DNA from: Geomonas paludis
GTDB lineage: Bacteria; Desulfobacterota; Desulfuromonadia; Geobacterales; Geobacteraceae
DNA: 64,000 bases
Reading direction: 5' to 3'
NCBI RefSeq assembly: GCF_014193585.1
Contig: NZ_BLXY01000010.1
Location: 62,001 to 126,000 of the forward strand
The notes under the pieces were generated by a model. It was not told where the DNA came from and made no database searches. It was given only the letters and a program-made list of their open reading frames with translations. The translations under genes were made by a program, and so were the position numbers. The first letter of the stretch is position 1; every line of letters begins with the position of its first letter. Of this stretch, positions 26,884-36,062 are shown piece after piece.

Positions 26884-26996
26884 CCGTTTTCCCGTGACAA
26901 TTTCAGTGGCAAGCCTCAAGGTCGCCCCTTTGCTGCCGATAAAGACCCCAAGTCGGCGCGCTTTTGCGCCGGCACGAGCTCGAAACGGAGGTAGCC

Positions 26997-27959
26997 ATGG
27001 GGGAGCTTTACGTACCCGTAAGCATAGAGAGCATCCAGGCGGACATCTTCCCGGACGTCGCCCTGTACATAAAAAGCGGCGGCAAATACATCCTTTACAA
27101 GAGTCATGGCAGGAATTTCTCCAGCCAGGATGCCGCCCGCCTGATGGAGAACAAGGTCGAATTCCTCTTCGTAAGCCCCGCCGATCTCGAGGTGATCACG
27201 GCCTACATGGAGAACAACGCCGAGCGCGTGCTGAAGGACGATACGCTAGAGGCGAAGACCAAGGGGAAGATCATCTACCAGACCTCCATCAACTTCGTGG
27301 GGGACATCTTCGAGCACCCCCAAAAGGTCTCCGACTTCTCCCGCAGCCAAAGGATGGTCGAGAACCTGCTGCAGTACCTGGCCAGCGACCGTGACTCCTT
27401 CCAATCGCTGGAAAGCGTGATGACCCACAACTACTACACCTTCGTGCACAGTCTGCAGGTGACGGCCCTGTCCGTGCTGCTGCATGCGGAGGCCTACCTC
27501 CTTTCCCACGACGAGATGCTCGACGTCGGCATCGGGACCCTGCTGCACGACTTCGGCAAGGTCTTCGTCTCTCCTGCCATCCTCAGCAAGGAGGGGAAGC
27601 TTACCCCGAAAGAGCTGGAGGAGTACCGCAAGCACCCCGAAGAGGGTTACCAGTACCTGAAGAAGAACACCAAACTCTCCGACATCTCGCTGGGGGTGGT
27701 GCGTTGTCACCACGAGCGCAACAACGGCAACGGCTACCCGCAGGGGCTGAAGGGGCCTGAGATATCGCGCAGCGCCCAGGTCGCCGCGATCTGCGATGTC
27801 TACTGCACCCTGACCATAGACCGCTCCTGCCGTAAGGCACTCTCCTCGTCTATAGCGCTGCTGATCATGAAGCAGGAGATGAAGGGATCCTTCAACGAGC
27901 GGCTGCTGGACACACTGGAGGGAATCGTCTGCTGCGACAACCCGGCACAGTTCCTTTAG
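26997..27959 (+). CDS. HD-GYP domain protein with variant motif
   Basis: The protein has 320 residues. The N-terminal part (about 1-140) is unassigned. The C-terminal HD-GYP domain starts at HSLQVTALSV and includes LLHDFGKVFVSP and HHERNNGNGYPQGLKG. The usual HHExxDGxGYP has Asn in place of Asp, and the later DxxDAL is CDVYCTL. These changes may lower or alter c-di-GMP hydrolysis. GGAGGTAGCC precedes ATG 26997. A GC hairpin (CGGCGC/GCGCCG near 26955-26972) lies just upstream. It stands between a regulator of the same family and a CheX-like protein. Confidence 0.88.
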   Translation: MGELYVPVSIESIQADIFPDVALYIKSGGKYILYKSHGRNFSSQDAARLMENKVEFLFVSPADLEVITAYMENNAERVLKDDTLEAKTKGKIIYQTSINFVGDIFEHPQKVSDFSRSQRMVENLLQYLASDRDSFQSLESVMTHNYYTFVHSLQVTALSVLLHAEAYLLSHDEMLDVGIGTLLHDFGKVFVSPAILSKEGKLTPKELEEYRKHPEEGYQYLKKNTKLSDISLGVVRCHHERNNGNGYPQGLKGPEISRSAQVAAICDVYCTLTIDRSCRKALSSSIALLIMKQEMKGSFNERLLDTLEGIVCCDNPAQFL

Positions 27960-27960
27960 G

Positions 27961-28138
27961 GGCAATTGACATGACGATTGACAACAGGATCTGCTGAGAT
28001 CGCGTTCGGCTATGGCACGGGAGGCAATTCCCGGTAAGGACGGCGGTAATTGTATTCTAAAGGTATGGGTGAAAGTGACGAAGAAATAGGGGAGGCGAAA
28101 AAATCGTTGTAATTGTCAATTCTCCATTGTCAATTGCC
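27961..28138. repeat. MITE-like segment with terminal inverted repeats
   Basis: GGCAATTGACA (27961-27971) is perfectly inverted as TGTCAATTGCC (28128-28138). A second motif, ATTGACAA, is inverted just inside both ends. The 178-base segment contains no gene and exactly fills the gap after the HD-GYP stop. Confidence 0.5.
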
Positions 28139-28152
28139 CAAAGGGGGTTGCC

Positions 28153-28656
28153 TTGAGCAACAGCATAACGTTCGAAGAGATCATGTTCACCATCATGTCC
28201 GCCACGCAGGACACCTTCAAGAGCTACATGAATACCGACATCTACGCGGGGAAGGTGGAGAAGAAGATCAACCCGCTGACCAGTGACGTGGTCGGGATCG
28301 TGGGCGTCGCCGGGGACCGGGTCGGCTACATCATCTTCGCCACCGAGAAGGGGCCCGCCGAACAGATTGCCAAGGACCTCCTGATGCTGGACGAAGCGGA
28401 TGACGAGGCCATCAACGATGCGGTCGGCGAGGTCGCCAACAACATCGCCGGTGTCTTCAAGACCAAGTACCACGAACAGTACGGCAGTGTCGCCCTGGGG
28501 CTTCCGCTGGTTCTCTCCGGGCGCCTGCGGCCGATGACGGATCCCCCCGAACAGTCCACCACGGACGGAAGCATGAGCGTACAGTGCAAGGGGGTGACCA
28601 TCCCCTTCACCACCATGGACGGCAGACTCCACTTCCGCGTCATGGTCTACATGTAA
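28153..28656 (+). CDS. cheX: CheX/CheC-type CheY-P phosphatase-like protein
   Basis: The 167-residue protein fits the CheX fold. The phosphatase signature E-x2-N is in DAVGEVANNIAGVFK near residues 93-107, and the domain ends with VTIPFTTMDGRLHFRVMVYM. CheX removes phosphate from CheY in place of CheZ. TTG 28153 is the start, preceded by AAAGGGGG; no in-frame ATG would keep the first helix. The gene stands close to other signalling genes but in its own unit, with a strong terminator after it. It may act on a receiver protein outside the motility pathway. Confidence 0.85.
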   Translation: MSNSITFEEIMFTIMSATQDTFKSYMNTDIYAGKVEKKINPLTSDVVGIVGVAGDRVGYIIFATEKGPAEQIAKDLLMLDEADDEAINDAVGEVANNIAGVFKTKYHEQYGSVALGLPLVLSGRLRPMTDPPEQSTTDGSMSVQCKGVTIPFTTMDGRLHFRVMVYM

Positions 28657-28661
28657 AACGA

Positions 28662-28700
28662 AAAGAGCCCCCGCTGCCATGACGGCAACGGGGGCTCTTT
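28662..28700. terminator. Bidirectional terminator between cheX and fumarase
   Basis: AAAGAGCCCCCG (28662-28673) pairs perfectly with CGGGGGCTCTTT (28689-28700). T-runs are present on both strands, matching the convergent genes. Confidence 0.92.
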
Positions 28701-28757
28701 CCGTTTCAACGATGATCTGTAGGGGCGAATAATCATTCGCCCCCCCTCACCTCTGCG

Positions 28758-30383
28758 TTAAATTCCCAACTGCTTGAAGAAGTCGTTTCCTTTGTCGTCC
28801 ACCAGGATGAACGCCGGGAAGTCCTCGACCTCGATCTTCCAGACCGCCTCCATCCCCAGTTCCGGGAAGTCGATGCACTCGACCTTCTTGATGTTCTCTT
28901 CGGCGAGGATCGCGGCCGGGCCGCCGATGGAGCCGAGGTAGAAGCCGCCGTGCTTCTTGCAGGCGTCGGTCACCTGCTGGGAGCGGTTGCCCTTGGCGAT
29001 CATGACCATGGAGCCGCCGTTGGCCTGCAACAGGTCAACATAGGAATCCATGCGGCCGGCGGTGGTGGGGCCGAAGGAGCCGGAGGGCTTACCTTTCGGG
29101 GTCTTGGCAGGGCCCGCGTAGTAGATCGGGTGGTTCTTCAGGTACTCCGGAAGCGGCTTACCGGAGTCGAGGATCTCCTTGAACTTGGCGTGCGCGATGT
29201 CGCGGCCGACAACGATGGTGCCGGAGAGCAGCAGCGGGGTGGAGACCGGGTGCTTGGAGAGCTCGGCCAGGATGTCCTTCATGGGCTGGTTCAGGTTGAT
29301 CCTGACGCCGTGCTCGTGCTTGCCGCGGAAACGCTCGGGGATGAGGCGCCCCGGGTTCTCGTCCATCTGCTCGACCCAGATCCCTTCCTTGTTGATCTTG
29401 GCCTTGATGTTGCGGTCCGCCGAGCAGGAAACACCCATGCCGACCGGGCAGGAGGCGCCGTGGCGCGGCAGGCGGATGATGCGCACGTCGTGGGCGAAGT
29501 ACTTGCCGCCGAACTGCGCGCCGATGCCGGACTCCTGGGCCGCCTTTAAGAGCTCCGCCTCGAGGGCGAGGTCGCGGAAGGCCTGGCCGTGCTCATTGCC
29601 GCTGGTCGGCAGCGCGTCGAGGTACTTGGCGCTGGCGAGCTTCACGGTCTTCAGGCACGCCTCGGCGCTGGTGCCGCCGATGGCGAAGGCCAGGTGGTAC
29701 GGCGGACAGGCCGCGGTGCCCAGCGTCTTCATCTTGGCCACCAGGAACTTGACCAGGCTGTCCGGGTTAAGGAGCGCCTTGGTCTCCTGGTACAGGTAGG
29801 TCTTGTTGGCGGAGCCGCCCCCCTTGGCCATGAACAGGAACTTGTACTCGGCGCCCTTGGTGGCGTACAGGTCGATCTGGGCCGGGAGGTTGGTCCCGGT
29901 GTTGGTCTCCTTGTACATGTCGAGGGCGACGGTCTGCGAGTAGCGCAGGTTCTCCTCGGTGTAGGTCCTGTAAACCCCCTTGGAGAGGTACTCCTCGTCG
30001 TTGGCGCCGGTCCAGACCTGCTGACCCTTCTTGCCCATGACGATGGCGGTGCCGGTGTCCTGGCAGATGGGGAGCTCGAAGTTGGCGGCAACCTCGGCGT
30101 TTCTCAGGAAGGCGAGGGCAACACCCTTGTCGTTCTGGGAGGCTTCCGGATCGGTCAGGATCTTGGCGACCATCTCGTTGTGCTCAGGGCGGAGCAGGAA
30201 GGAGAGGTCCTTCATCGCGGTGTTGGCCACCACGGTGAGGGCCTCCGGGGCTACCTTGAGCACCTCCTGGCCTTCGAAGTTGGCGACCGAAACGTACTGC
30301 TGGGAGTCCGGGATGAGGCGGTACTTGGTGGTATCCGGCCCGAGCGGGAAAGCTTCCTGGTACTTGAACTCTGGAGTTGCCAT
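28758..30383 (-). CDS. fumA: Class I (4Fe-4S) fumarate hydratase
   Basis: The 541-residue protein has both fumarase I domains fused, as in FumA/FumB. Cluster cysteines lie in [24 protein letters not shown] and GVSCSADRN. It interconverts fumarate and malate in the citric acid cycle, which in acetate-oxidising Geobacter relatives is the main energy pathway. The start ATG 30383 has AAGGAG upstream; longer starts would run into the leader. A TTGCAA/TATACA promoter may lie at 30457-30486. It is oxygen-sensitive by family. Confidence 0.95.
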   Translation of the reverse strand: MATPEFKYQEAFPLGPDTTKYRLIPDSQQYVSVANFEGQEVLKVAPEALTVVANTAMKDLSFLLRPEHNEMVAKILTDPEASQNDKGVALAFLRNAEVAANFELPICQDTGTAIVMGKKGQQVWTGANDEEYLSKGVYRTYTEENLRYSQTVALDMYKETNTGTNLPAQIDLYATKGAEYKFLFMAKGGGSANKTYLYQETKALLNPDSLVKFLVAKMKTLGTAACPPYHLAFAIGGTSAEACLKTVKLASAKYLDALPTSGNEHGQAFRDLALEAELLKAAQESGIGAQFGGKYFAHDVRIIRLPRHGASCPVGMGVSCSADRNIKAKINKEGIWVEQMDENPGRLIPERFRGKHEHGVRINLNQPMKDILAELSKHPVSTPLLLSGTIVVGRDIAHAKFKEILDSGKPLPEYLKNHPIYYAGPAKTPKGKPSGSFGPTTAGRMDSYVDLLQANGGSMVMIAKGNRSQQVTDACKKHGGFYLGSIGGPAAILAEENIKKVECIDFPELGMEAVWKIEVEDFPAFILVDDKGNDFFKQLGI

Positions 30384-30456
30384 CGGTTCTGTTCTCCTTT
30401 GCGTGGGATTGATGGTGACTGGGTAACCGTAACCGTGCGGACGGCACGGCAAAAAA

Positions 30457-30486
30457 TGTATACACGATTGGCGGAATATATTGCAA
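30457..30486 (-). promoter_or_regulatory. Possible fumarase promoter
   Basis: Read on the minus strand, TTGCAA (30481-30486) and TATACA (30457-30462) are 18 bases apart, about 75 bases before the fumarase ATG. Confidence 0.4.
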
Positions 30487-30613
30487 ACGACCAATTTTGT
30501 CGAGAGCTAAGTTTAGGTGGGGAGTGCCAGCAAAGGAATTGGGGAGGGACTGGATACGACGGGCGTGACGGGTGGGGAGCGGGCCCCGCCTGGGACGGCG
30601 GGGCCCGGCTGGA

Positions 30614-33079
30614 TCAGGTCGGGGAGGCGAACAGCCGCGCCGCCGGCGCCGGGATTACCCGGTAGGGCGGCAGTGGCGGCAGGGTGCGGCTTGCCTTGGG
30701 CAGCGACGTCGAGACGACGGTGGGGTCGATCACCAGACCGCTGCTGACGAAGTAGAACATCTGCCGCTGGCCCAAGAGGAAGCTCACCGGGGAAGTGACC
30801 GGGTCGATGAGGAAGCCGTGGCTCACGTCGGGCTGGTCGAACTGGAAGTACCCTTGCCGCGGCCCGCTGGCGGCGGCGTCTCCCGCGGCGGGTGCGACCT
30901 TGGGGATCACGGCGCTGCCGGAAAGGGTCATCATGAACGGAACCGGTACCCCCCCGGAGAGGTAGCTCAACTGGTCGAAGCCGGGGGCCACGTCGCGGGC
31001 CTCCTGAGTCCCCAGTGCGCCGCGCCCCCCGAGGGCGTTGCCGAGGTAACGCGTGCTCCAGTTGGGAATGACCTTGTCGCCGTTGGTCGGGCGGCCGTTG
31101 GCGTCGAAGGCGGTGCTGGTCGCCTCCTGGATCAGCACCCGCCCGGCAAGCCTCGAGGGGAGCGCGCTCCCGGTGCGCAGGTCGGGGAGCGGCGTGGTCA
31201 TGGTGGCTGGATCGACCGGGTCGAACACGGACTGGGTGAGCTGGAAGAACTTCTCGTAGGTCGGCGTGCCGGCGGTGATCCCGGCGCGGGCGAGGCCGGC
31301 GTTGATGCCGGGGCCGAAATCGACGCTGTCACGCAGCAGGTAGGCGATGCGCGCACCAGGAACGCTCAAGAGCCCTTTCATGTCGGCATCGAGGGTGGCC
31401 TGGGTGTAGGGCGGAGAGCCGGGCGCCGTGGAGAGGGTGGTGTTGCCGGCCAGGTAGTAGGCCCCGACGATGGCGCCCAGGCTCACGCCGACATATTTCG
31501 GTTTCACTGCCGGGTTGGGCGCGTTGGCCCCCAGGGGGGCGAATCCCTGCGTCGCAGCTACCAGCTCCAGCCGGTCCAGGTTGAAGGCGGCCTGCTGGAC
31601 GTTGGTCCGTGCGGCCAGCGGCGCCCCCAGGGCGATGAAGTCCTCGCCCCACACGGTGCCGGTCACGTGCCCCGGCAGGGCGAGAGCGCCGTGCAGCGGG
31701 AGATCGATGGCCACCACCGCGTACCCGGCCGCATTGAGCGTGCCGGCCACCGCGATCGCCTGTTCCTTGCTGCCGTTGATGGCGTGCTGGTAGATGGCCA
31801 GGGGCCACCCTCCTGCGGGAGCAGTGCCCGCAGGGGCGAAGTAGACGAAGGGGATGCGGCGGTCACTGTAGTAGAAACCGGTGAGCCTGCCGGTGCCGGT
31901 ATCGCGGAAGGGAAGCAGCACCGCGCTCGCCGCGCTGTAGCTGGCGAAGGCGAGGTTCTGGTTCATGACCGGGTTGCCCCGGGCCGCCACGGGGTTCATG
32001 GAGATGTCGGCAGTGGCGATGGTCCCGGTCACCACCGCCCCGACGCTGGCCGGCGCCGCCGCCGGAATGCCGGTTCCCGCCAGCACTGCGCCCCAGTAGG
32101 CGGCAGGGGTGAGGGTGCCGGTCACGGCAACCGCGTTGAGCCCGGCGCCGAGCCAGCTCTTGCCGGGAAGACCGCCGGGGAGGTCGCTGCCGGCGGCAAA
32201 GGCCCGCAGCGCACTCTCCACCGGGACCAGGCTCCCGACCGGATCGGCCGGGTCGGTGGCCACAAAGCCGGCCGCAGTGGTGTTGAAGCGCCCCAGGAGG
32301 GCGATCTGGCTGCGGCTGGACACGCTGGTCACCGATGGCGCAGCGGTCAGGTCGTTCATGACCTTAGCATAGCCGGAGAAGAGCACGTTGCCGCCGCCGT
32401 CGACGGTGTTCGCCCTGATCTGTTCGAGCGGCGCGAAGGGGCCCAGCAGGGGGAGCTCGGACTTCAGGGCCGCGAAGTAGACCGAGCTGCTCACCGAGCC
32501 GCCGGTGGCCGCGTCCTTGACCCGGTTGGTGACCAGGTACAGGTAGCGGCTGCCGGGCTGGAGCGGGAAGGTGGGGGAGAGGGAGACGTCGCTGCGCCCG
32601 GGGGTATAGCTGAAGCTGAAACTGGCGGTCACGTCGCTGAAGCTGAGCGGGTTGTTCTCCGTCGCCGCCGGCGACGCGCTGTCGGCCCCGATCCGGAACA
32701 CCTTGATGTTGGTTCCGTTCACCGATGCAGGCTGCAGCGGCCGGGCGAAACGGAGGTAGATGGGGGCGTTGACCCCGGCGACCGCGTTGGTGCCGCCGAC
32801 CTCGTAGCGGTTCACGTAGGCCAGGGCCTCCAGCGGGTTCATGGGGCGGTTGGCGGGCCTCAGGCCGACCGTTCCCGTGACCGGGTCTGTGTACTGGGTG
32901 ATCGGGTCCCGGGCCGCGGCGGTAGCCAGCACGTTGGGGAGTGGCACCTCGCTGGTGCTGGGGTCGAAAAGGGCGGTGTTGGGGCTTGCCGACTGGCTCA
33001 TGCCCGAATCCGAGCCGCAGCCGGCCAGGGTGAGGAGGAGCAGCAGGATGCCGAACAGGCGTAGCAGGTGCTGGGTCAT
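30614..33079 (-). CDS. VolA-like outer-membrane lipase lipoprotein
   Basis: The 821-residue lipoprotein has a signal peptide with lipobox LTLAGC (Cys21). It resembles bacterial virulence-factor lipases such as VolA: a large N-terminal beta-rich region with an Ig-like segment (YLRFARPLQPASVNGTNIKVF) and a C-terminal alpha/beta hydrolase with nucleophile elbow GVSLG (YVGVSLGAIVGAYY) and IYQHAINGSKEQA. Vibrio VolA is a surface lysophospholipase whose product enters by FadL. Here FadL is encoded just upstream in the same direction with a 25-base gap, which supports the same pairing. Substrate is not proven by sequence. Confidence 0.8.
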   Translation of the reverse strand: MTQHLLRLFGILLLLLTLAGCGSDSGMSQSASPNTALFDPSTSEVPLPNVLATAAARDPITQYTDPVTGTVGLRPANRPMNPLEALAYVNRYEVGGTNAVAGVNAPIYLRFARPLQPASVNGTNIKVFRIGADSASPAATENNPLSFSDVTASFSFSYTPGRSDVSLSPTFPLQPGSRYLYLVTNRVKDAATGGSVSSSVYFAALKSELPLLGPFAPLEQIRANTVDGGGNVLFSGYAKVMNDLTAAPSVTSVSSRSQIALLGRFNTTAAGFVATDPADPVGSLVPVESALRAFAAGSDLPGGLPGKSWLGAGLNAVAVTGTLTPAAYWGAVLAGTGIPAAAPASVGAVVTGTIATADISMNPVAARGNPVMNQNLAFASYSAASAVLLPFRDTGTGRLTGFYYSDRRIPFVYFAPAGTAPAGGWPLAIYQHAINGSKEQAIAVAGTLNAAGYAVVAIDLPLHGALALPGHVTGTVWGEDFIALGAPLAARTNVQQAAFNLDRLELVAATQGFAPLGANAPNPAVKPKYVGVSLGAIVGAYYLAGNTTLSTAPGSPPYTQATLDADMKGLLSVPGARIAYLLRDSVDFGPGINAGLARAGITAGTPTYEKFFQLTQSVFDPVDPATMTTPLPDLRTGSALPSRLAGRVLIQEATSTAFDANGRPTNGDKVIPNWSTRYLGNALGGRGALGTQEARDVAPGFDQLSYLSGGVPVPFMMTLSGSAVIPKVAPAAGDAAASGPRQGYFQFDQPDVSHGFLIDPVTSPVSFLLGQRQMFYFVSSGLVIDPTVVSTSLPKASRTLPPLPPYRVIPAPAARLFASPT

Positions 33080-33104
33080 GGTTTCCTCCGCAGCCGTATA
33101 GGCG

Positions 33105-34466
33105 TCAGAACTTGAGGTTCAGGTTGGCGGCCAGCAGGTAGGCGTCGCTCTTGAAGACGCCGTTGGCGCCGCGCAGGGTGGTCATGTCCTGGTTGTGCAC
33201 GGTGCGGTCCACGAAGTGCACCCACATGTAGGCCAGGTCGACTGTGCCCAGGGCGTTGCCGATGCCGGCGCCCACCGAGAAGCTGTGCCGGTCGGCGTCC
33301 GGGAGCAGCGGGTCCACCGTCTCGTTCGGGACCGGCGACTCGTCGAAGGAGTAACCGGCGCGCAGGGCCAGGCGCGGATTCACCTGGTACTGCGCGCCGA
33401 ACTTGTAGCCCCAGACGTCGCGCCAGTTTCTGGCATCGGGCTGGTTGTTGAGGGCGGCGAATTGCGGTGCGTCGAAGTGGAACTCGAGCCTCTTGAAGCT
33501 GCTCCAGCCGGTGCGGGTGGCGTCGAATTCGAGGGTGAGTTTCCGGGTCGGGCGCCAGGCGACCGCGACATCCAGCGTGTCGGGGAGGGGGATGGTGGCG
33601 GAGGCCCTGCTGCTGGCGCGGGCCCTGGTGTAGGGGAACACGGCCGAGTCGGCGAGACCTATGGCGCCCATGCCCGTCGGGGTGGTGGCGAGGTAATTGG
33701 CGTCCCCCTCGATGCCGAGCGTGATCTTGCTCCGGTAGGCGAGGCCCAAGCTCAAGTCGCTGCGCGGTTTCCACAGGAGCCCGAAGTTGTATCCCACGTC
33801 GGTGCCGGTGCCGTCCACACCGAGCGACCCCAGTTCGTACGCCCCGAACGGGGGCGCCGGCGCGGTGGGGTCGACGACCGGCGAGTAGAGCGACTTCTGC
33901 AGTGACACCACGGCGTAGGTGACGTCGATGCCGGCGGCGACCCCGAGGTTCAGGTCGTCGAAGCGGTAGGCGACGGTGGGCTGGAAATTGACCGGCTTGA
34001 TCGACGCGATCTGGACCTGGTTGCGGAAGACGCTGGAGTCACTCCATGACTTGGACAACGGGTAGATCGCGTTGACGCCGAAGCCGAAGCAAAGGGGAAG
34101 GGTGTCGAGCGCGTAGCTCGCGTACAGGGTGGGGGCGATGACGATGTCGCGCCGGGAGTGCTCGACGGCCGTGGTGGTCCCGGTATCCAGCGGGGCCGTG
34201 CCGGACAGGGGGGTGGTCCCCCGGAATTCGGTCTGGGGCACGATGATCCCCAGTGCGCCGAGGTTCACCTGGAACCCCGACAGAAAGGCGATGCCGGCGG
34301 GGTTGAAGTACAGGGCGCTGGGGTCGTCGGCCTGGGCGGCGAAGGCGTTCCCCATCGCCATCGCCTTGGCCCCCTGCTCGCTGACCTTGAAGCCTGCTCC
34401 GTGACACACGCCGCGCAGCCCGGGAAGGGAGCAAAGCATCACAACGCACCAAAGCCACTTTCTCAT
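33105..34466 (-). CDS. fadL: OmpP1/FadL/TodX outer-membrane channel
   Basis: The 453-residue protein has a signal peptide ending near GVCHGAGFKV and the FadL N-terminal hatch motif (GAKAMAMGNAFAAQADDPSALYFNPAGIAFLSG), then a beta-barrel ending in a C-terminal Phe (LAANLNLKF), the usual insertion signal. FadL-type channels take up long-chain fatty acids or aromatic hydrocarbons. The downstream lipase gene favours fatty acids. Start ATG 34466 has GGGGGGAAACC upstream. A promoter with a palindrome lies at 34617-34658. Confidence 0.93.
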   Translation of the reverse strand: MRKWLWCVVMLCSLPGLRGVCHGAGFKVSEQGAKAMAMGNAFAAQADDPSALYFNPAGIAFLSGFQVNLGALGIIVPQTEFRGTTPLSGTAPLDTGTTTAVEHSRRDIVIAPTLYASYALDTLPLCFGFGVNAIYPLSKSWSDSSVFRNQVQIASIKPVNFQPTVAYRFDDLNLGVAAGIDVTYAVVSLQKSLYSPVVDPTAPAPPFGAYELGSLGVDGTGTDVGYNFGLLWKPRSDLSLGLAYRSKITLGIEGDANYLATTPTGMGAIGLADSAVFPYTRARASSRASATIPLPDTLDVAVAWRPTRKLTLEFDATRTGWSSFKRLEFHFDAPQFAALNNQPDARNWRDVWGYKFGAQYQVNPRLALRAGYSFDESPVPNETVDPLLPDADRHSFSVGAGIGNALGTVDLAYMWVHFVDRTVHNQDMTTLRGANGVFKSDAYLLAANLNLKF

Positions 34467-34616
34467 TGGTTTCCCCCCTGCCAATCCCGCTGGTAACCGG
34501 CCGGTCCGGACGTTGCCGTGGGTGGCAAGGTCACGTAATCCGGAGGATTTTGGCTCGAGGAGAGCAGTGCGCCGTAGAAGGCTTGCCTGCATGTGAACCC
34601 CGAGGGATCGGAAATA

Positions 34617-34658
34617 ATTAGCATCCGCTAATGCTACCGTTCGTGAGGTTGAAGTCAA
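34617..34658 (-). promoter_or_regulatory. fadL promoter with palindromic operator candidate
   Basis: On the minus strand TTGACT (34653-34658) and TAGCAT (34631-34636) are 16 bases apart. ATTAGCATCCGCTAAT (34617-34632), a 6+4+6 dyad, covers the start-point region directly after the -10. That placement suits a repressor, possibly one sensing acyl-CoA. Confidence 0.5.
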
Positions 34659-34674
34659 GCAGGCGAGCCGGGGC

Positions 34675-34938
34675 TCAGTGCACGGTCTTTTCCTTCATCA
34701 TCCCTTCCAGCATCCGGCGCAGGGCGTCCTCTTCCACGAAGCAGAACAGGGCGCTGTCGCCGAAAGCGACCTCGACGGAGCCTCTTCTTTTTTTCAGGGT
34801 GACCTCGACTTCGTGTACCCCGTTGCCCAGGAGCCCGTGGTAGACCTGCTGGAAGGATTTCCCAGTGCGCAGCGCTTCCTTGCCACGCATCTCGAAGTAA
34901 ACTGCCTGGTCCAGCGCATCGTTGGTTAGGTAGATCAT
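34675..34938 (-). CDS. Hypothetical protein
   Basis: This 87-residue protein (MIYLTNDALDQAVYFEMRGKEAL...) is not recognised. It has a strong ribosome binding site (CAGGAGGTG) before its ATG and normal GC-rich codon use, so it is probably real. It is mixed alpha/beta with basic KKRRGS in the middle and no signal peptide or membrane span. It lies upstream of fadL in the same direction, but the fadL promoter appears to fall between them. Confidence 0.65.
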   Translation of the reverse strand: MIYLTNDALDQAVYFEMRGKEALRTGKSFQQVYHGLLGNGVHEVEVTLKKRRGSVEVAFGDSALFCFVEEDALRRMLEGMMKEKTVH

Positions 34939-35371
34939 GGTGCACCTCCTGTTTTTCTACAGGAAACCACAGGTGCGCGACAGAAAATGTCGCAAGCTTT
35001 GGCTGTGGTCAGTACGGTTGCCGCTAAAAGCTCCACATCCCCTCTCCCTCCGGGAGAGGGCTAGGGTGAGGGCGTTGCCAAGGGCAAAATAATCGCAGCC
35101 GGGCCGCTCCCTCACCCGCCCTTCGGGCACCCTCTCCCAGGGGGAGAGGGGACTAGAAGAAAAGGGGACAGGCTACTTTTCCATCTCCTTGCAATCTGGC
35201 TGCTTGGGTCGGGAACGCTCCTTTCAGTTCAGTCAGCTTCCCCCAAGCACTAAGGGGACAGGCACCTGGCGGAGCCAGTCCCCCTCCGTTCTAAGGTGGA
35301 AAGGCTTGACAATCGGGGCGAAAATGCGGATTTTGGGCACGGCATGGAGAAAGGCTGGGGAGGGGGAGGGT
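34939..35371. repeat. Repeat-filled gap upstream of the methyltransferase
   Basis: No gene is seen in these 433 bases. CCCTCTCCCTCCGGGAGAGGG near 35042-35062 and CCCTCTCCCAGGGGGAGAGGG near 35131-35151 are palindromes of the CTCTCCC family, and CGCCCTTCGGGC-type bases lie between. A 30-base palindrome starting GGGGACAGGCACC lies at 35254-35283, with a partial copy near 35163-35174. The promoter of the following gene is presumably in the last 90 bases. Confidence 0.8.
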
Positions 35372-35953
35372 ATGCAATCCGATCGCGTCAAATGGGACCA
35401 GCGTTACAGCGGCACGGAACATTTCTTTTCCTTGACCCCCTCGCGGCTGTTGGCCGACTCCTTGGAACGCATCATGTCCCTGGTTCCCGGGCGCCGGGCG
35501 CTCGACCTGGCCTGCGGCGAAGGGCGCAACTGCATCTACCTTGCGCAGCACGGCTTTGAGGCGACCGGGGTGGACATTTCGCCGCGGGGACTGGAGCGTG
35601 CCAGGAGGCGGGCGGCCGAGGTCGGCGTCGCCGTGGAGTTGATCGAGGCCGACCTGGAGTCGTGGCGCCCGCAGGGCGAGTACCACCTGGTCCTCAACTT
35701 CAACTTCCTGATGCGGGACCTGATCCCCTCGCTGGTGGAGGCACTGGCCCCCGGAGGGGTGCTGCTCATGGAGACCATTCTGGACACCCCGGAGATGCCG
35801 GGAGAGCATCGCAAGGACTTCCTGCTGCAGCCGGGGGAGTTGGGGCGTATCTTCGGCGGGTATGCGGGGAGGATCCTGCTACTGGAGGAAGAGGTCGACG
35901 CACCGGAGATGCCGGTGGCGCGGGTCATGTTTCAGAAACAAGATCAAGACTGA
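35372..35953 (+). CDS. Class I SAM-dependent methyltransferase, TehB-like
   Basis: The product has 193 residues. The SAM-binding motif I is ALDLACGEGRNCIYLA near residues 44-59, followed by the acidic loop ATGVDIS; the later VLNFNFLMRDLIPSL is the motif IV region. Short size and the GEGRN version of motif I resemble the TehB/thiopurine-type methyltransferases; the substrate is unknown. ATG 35372 follows GGGAGGGGGAGGG; an upstream in-frame start would read through the palindromic repeat. The last codons (QKQDQD) are made of the hexamer repeat that continues past the stop. Confidence 0.8.
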   Translation: MQSDRVKWDQRYSGTEHFFSLTPSRLLADSLERIMSLVPGRRALDLACGEGRNCIYLAQHGFEATGVDISPRGLERARRRAAEVGVAVELIEADLESWRPQGEYHLVLNFNFLMRDLIPSLVEALAPGGVLLMETILDTPEMPGEHRKDFLLQPGELGRIFGGYAGRILLLEEEVDAPEMPVARVMFQKQDQD

Positions 35954-36061
35954 GATTAAGACTAAGAAACGCCTGGGCTGAAACAAGTTGAGGCCGAGGT
36001 TGAGTTGGCAGTTCAAACCTTGGCCTCAGTTTTTCTATATCTTAATCTTTGTCTTAATCTG
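35943..36061. repeat. Inverted hexamer arrays around a terminator
   Basis: GATCAAGACTGAGATTAAGACTAAG (plus strand, 35943-35967) begins inside the 3' end of the methyltransferase gene. Its inverse (CTTAATCTTTGTCTTAATCT, about 36041-36060) begins directly after the ubiE stop. The hairpin at 35989-36028 is between them. Confidence 0.8.
35989..36034 (+). terminator. Terminator between the methyltransferase and ubiE
   Basis: TGAGGCCGAGGTT (35989-36001) pairs with AACCTTGGCCTCA (36016-36028) with one mismatch, followed by GTTTTT. Confidence 0.75.
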
Positions 36062-36062
36062 C

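Noticed and set aside
25126-28152. GEMM-type c-di-GMP or cGAMP riboswitch near the HD-GYP genes
   Set aside because: I looked for the conserved GGCAAAC-like and GACGCAAAGCC-like core on both strands in the gaps and did not find it.
30572-33064. An 830-codon open frame on the plus strand opposite the lipase gene
   Set aside because: It is the antisense of the VolA-like gene, with low-complexity Gly/Arg/Val-rich translation, no ribosome binding site and no family motif. High GC content keeps the frame open by chance.
35189-35371. N-terminal extension of the methyltransferase
   Set aside because: It would be encoded by a palindromic repeat that occurs at several other non-coding sites, and the internal ATG at 35372 has a strong ribosome binding site.
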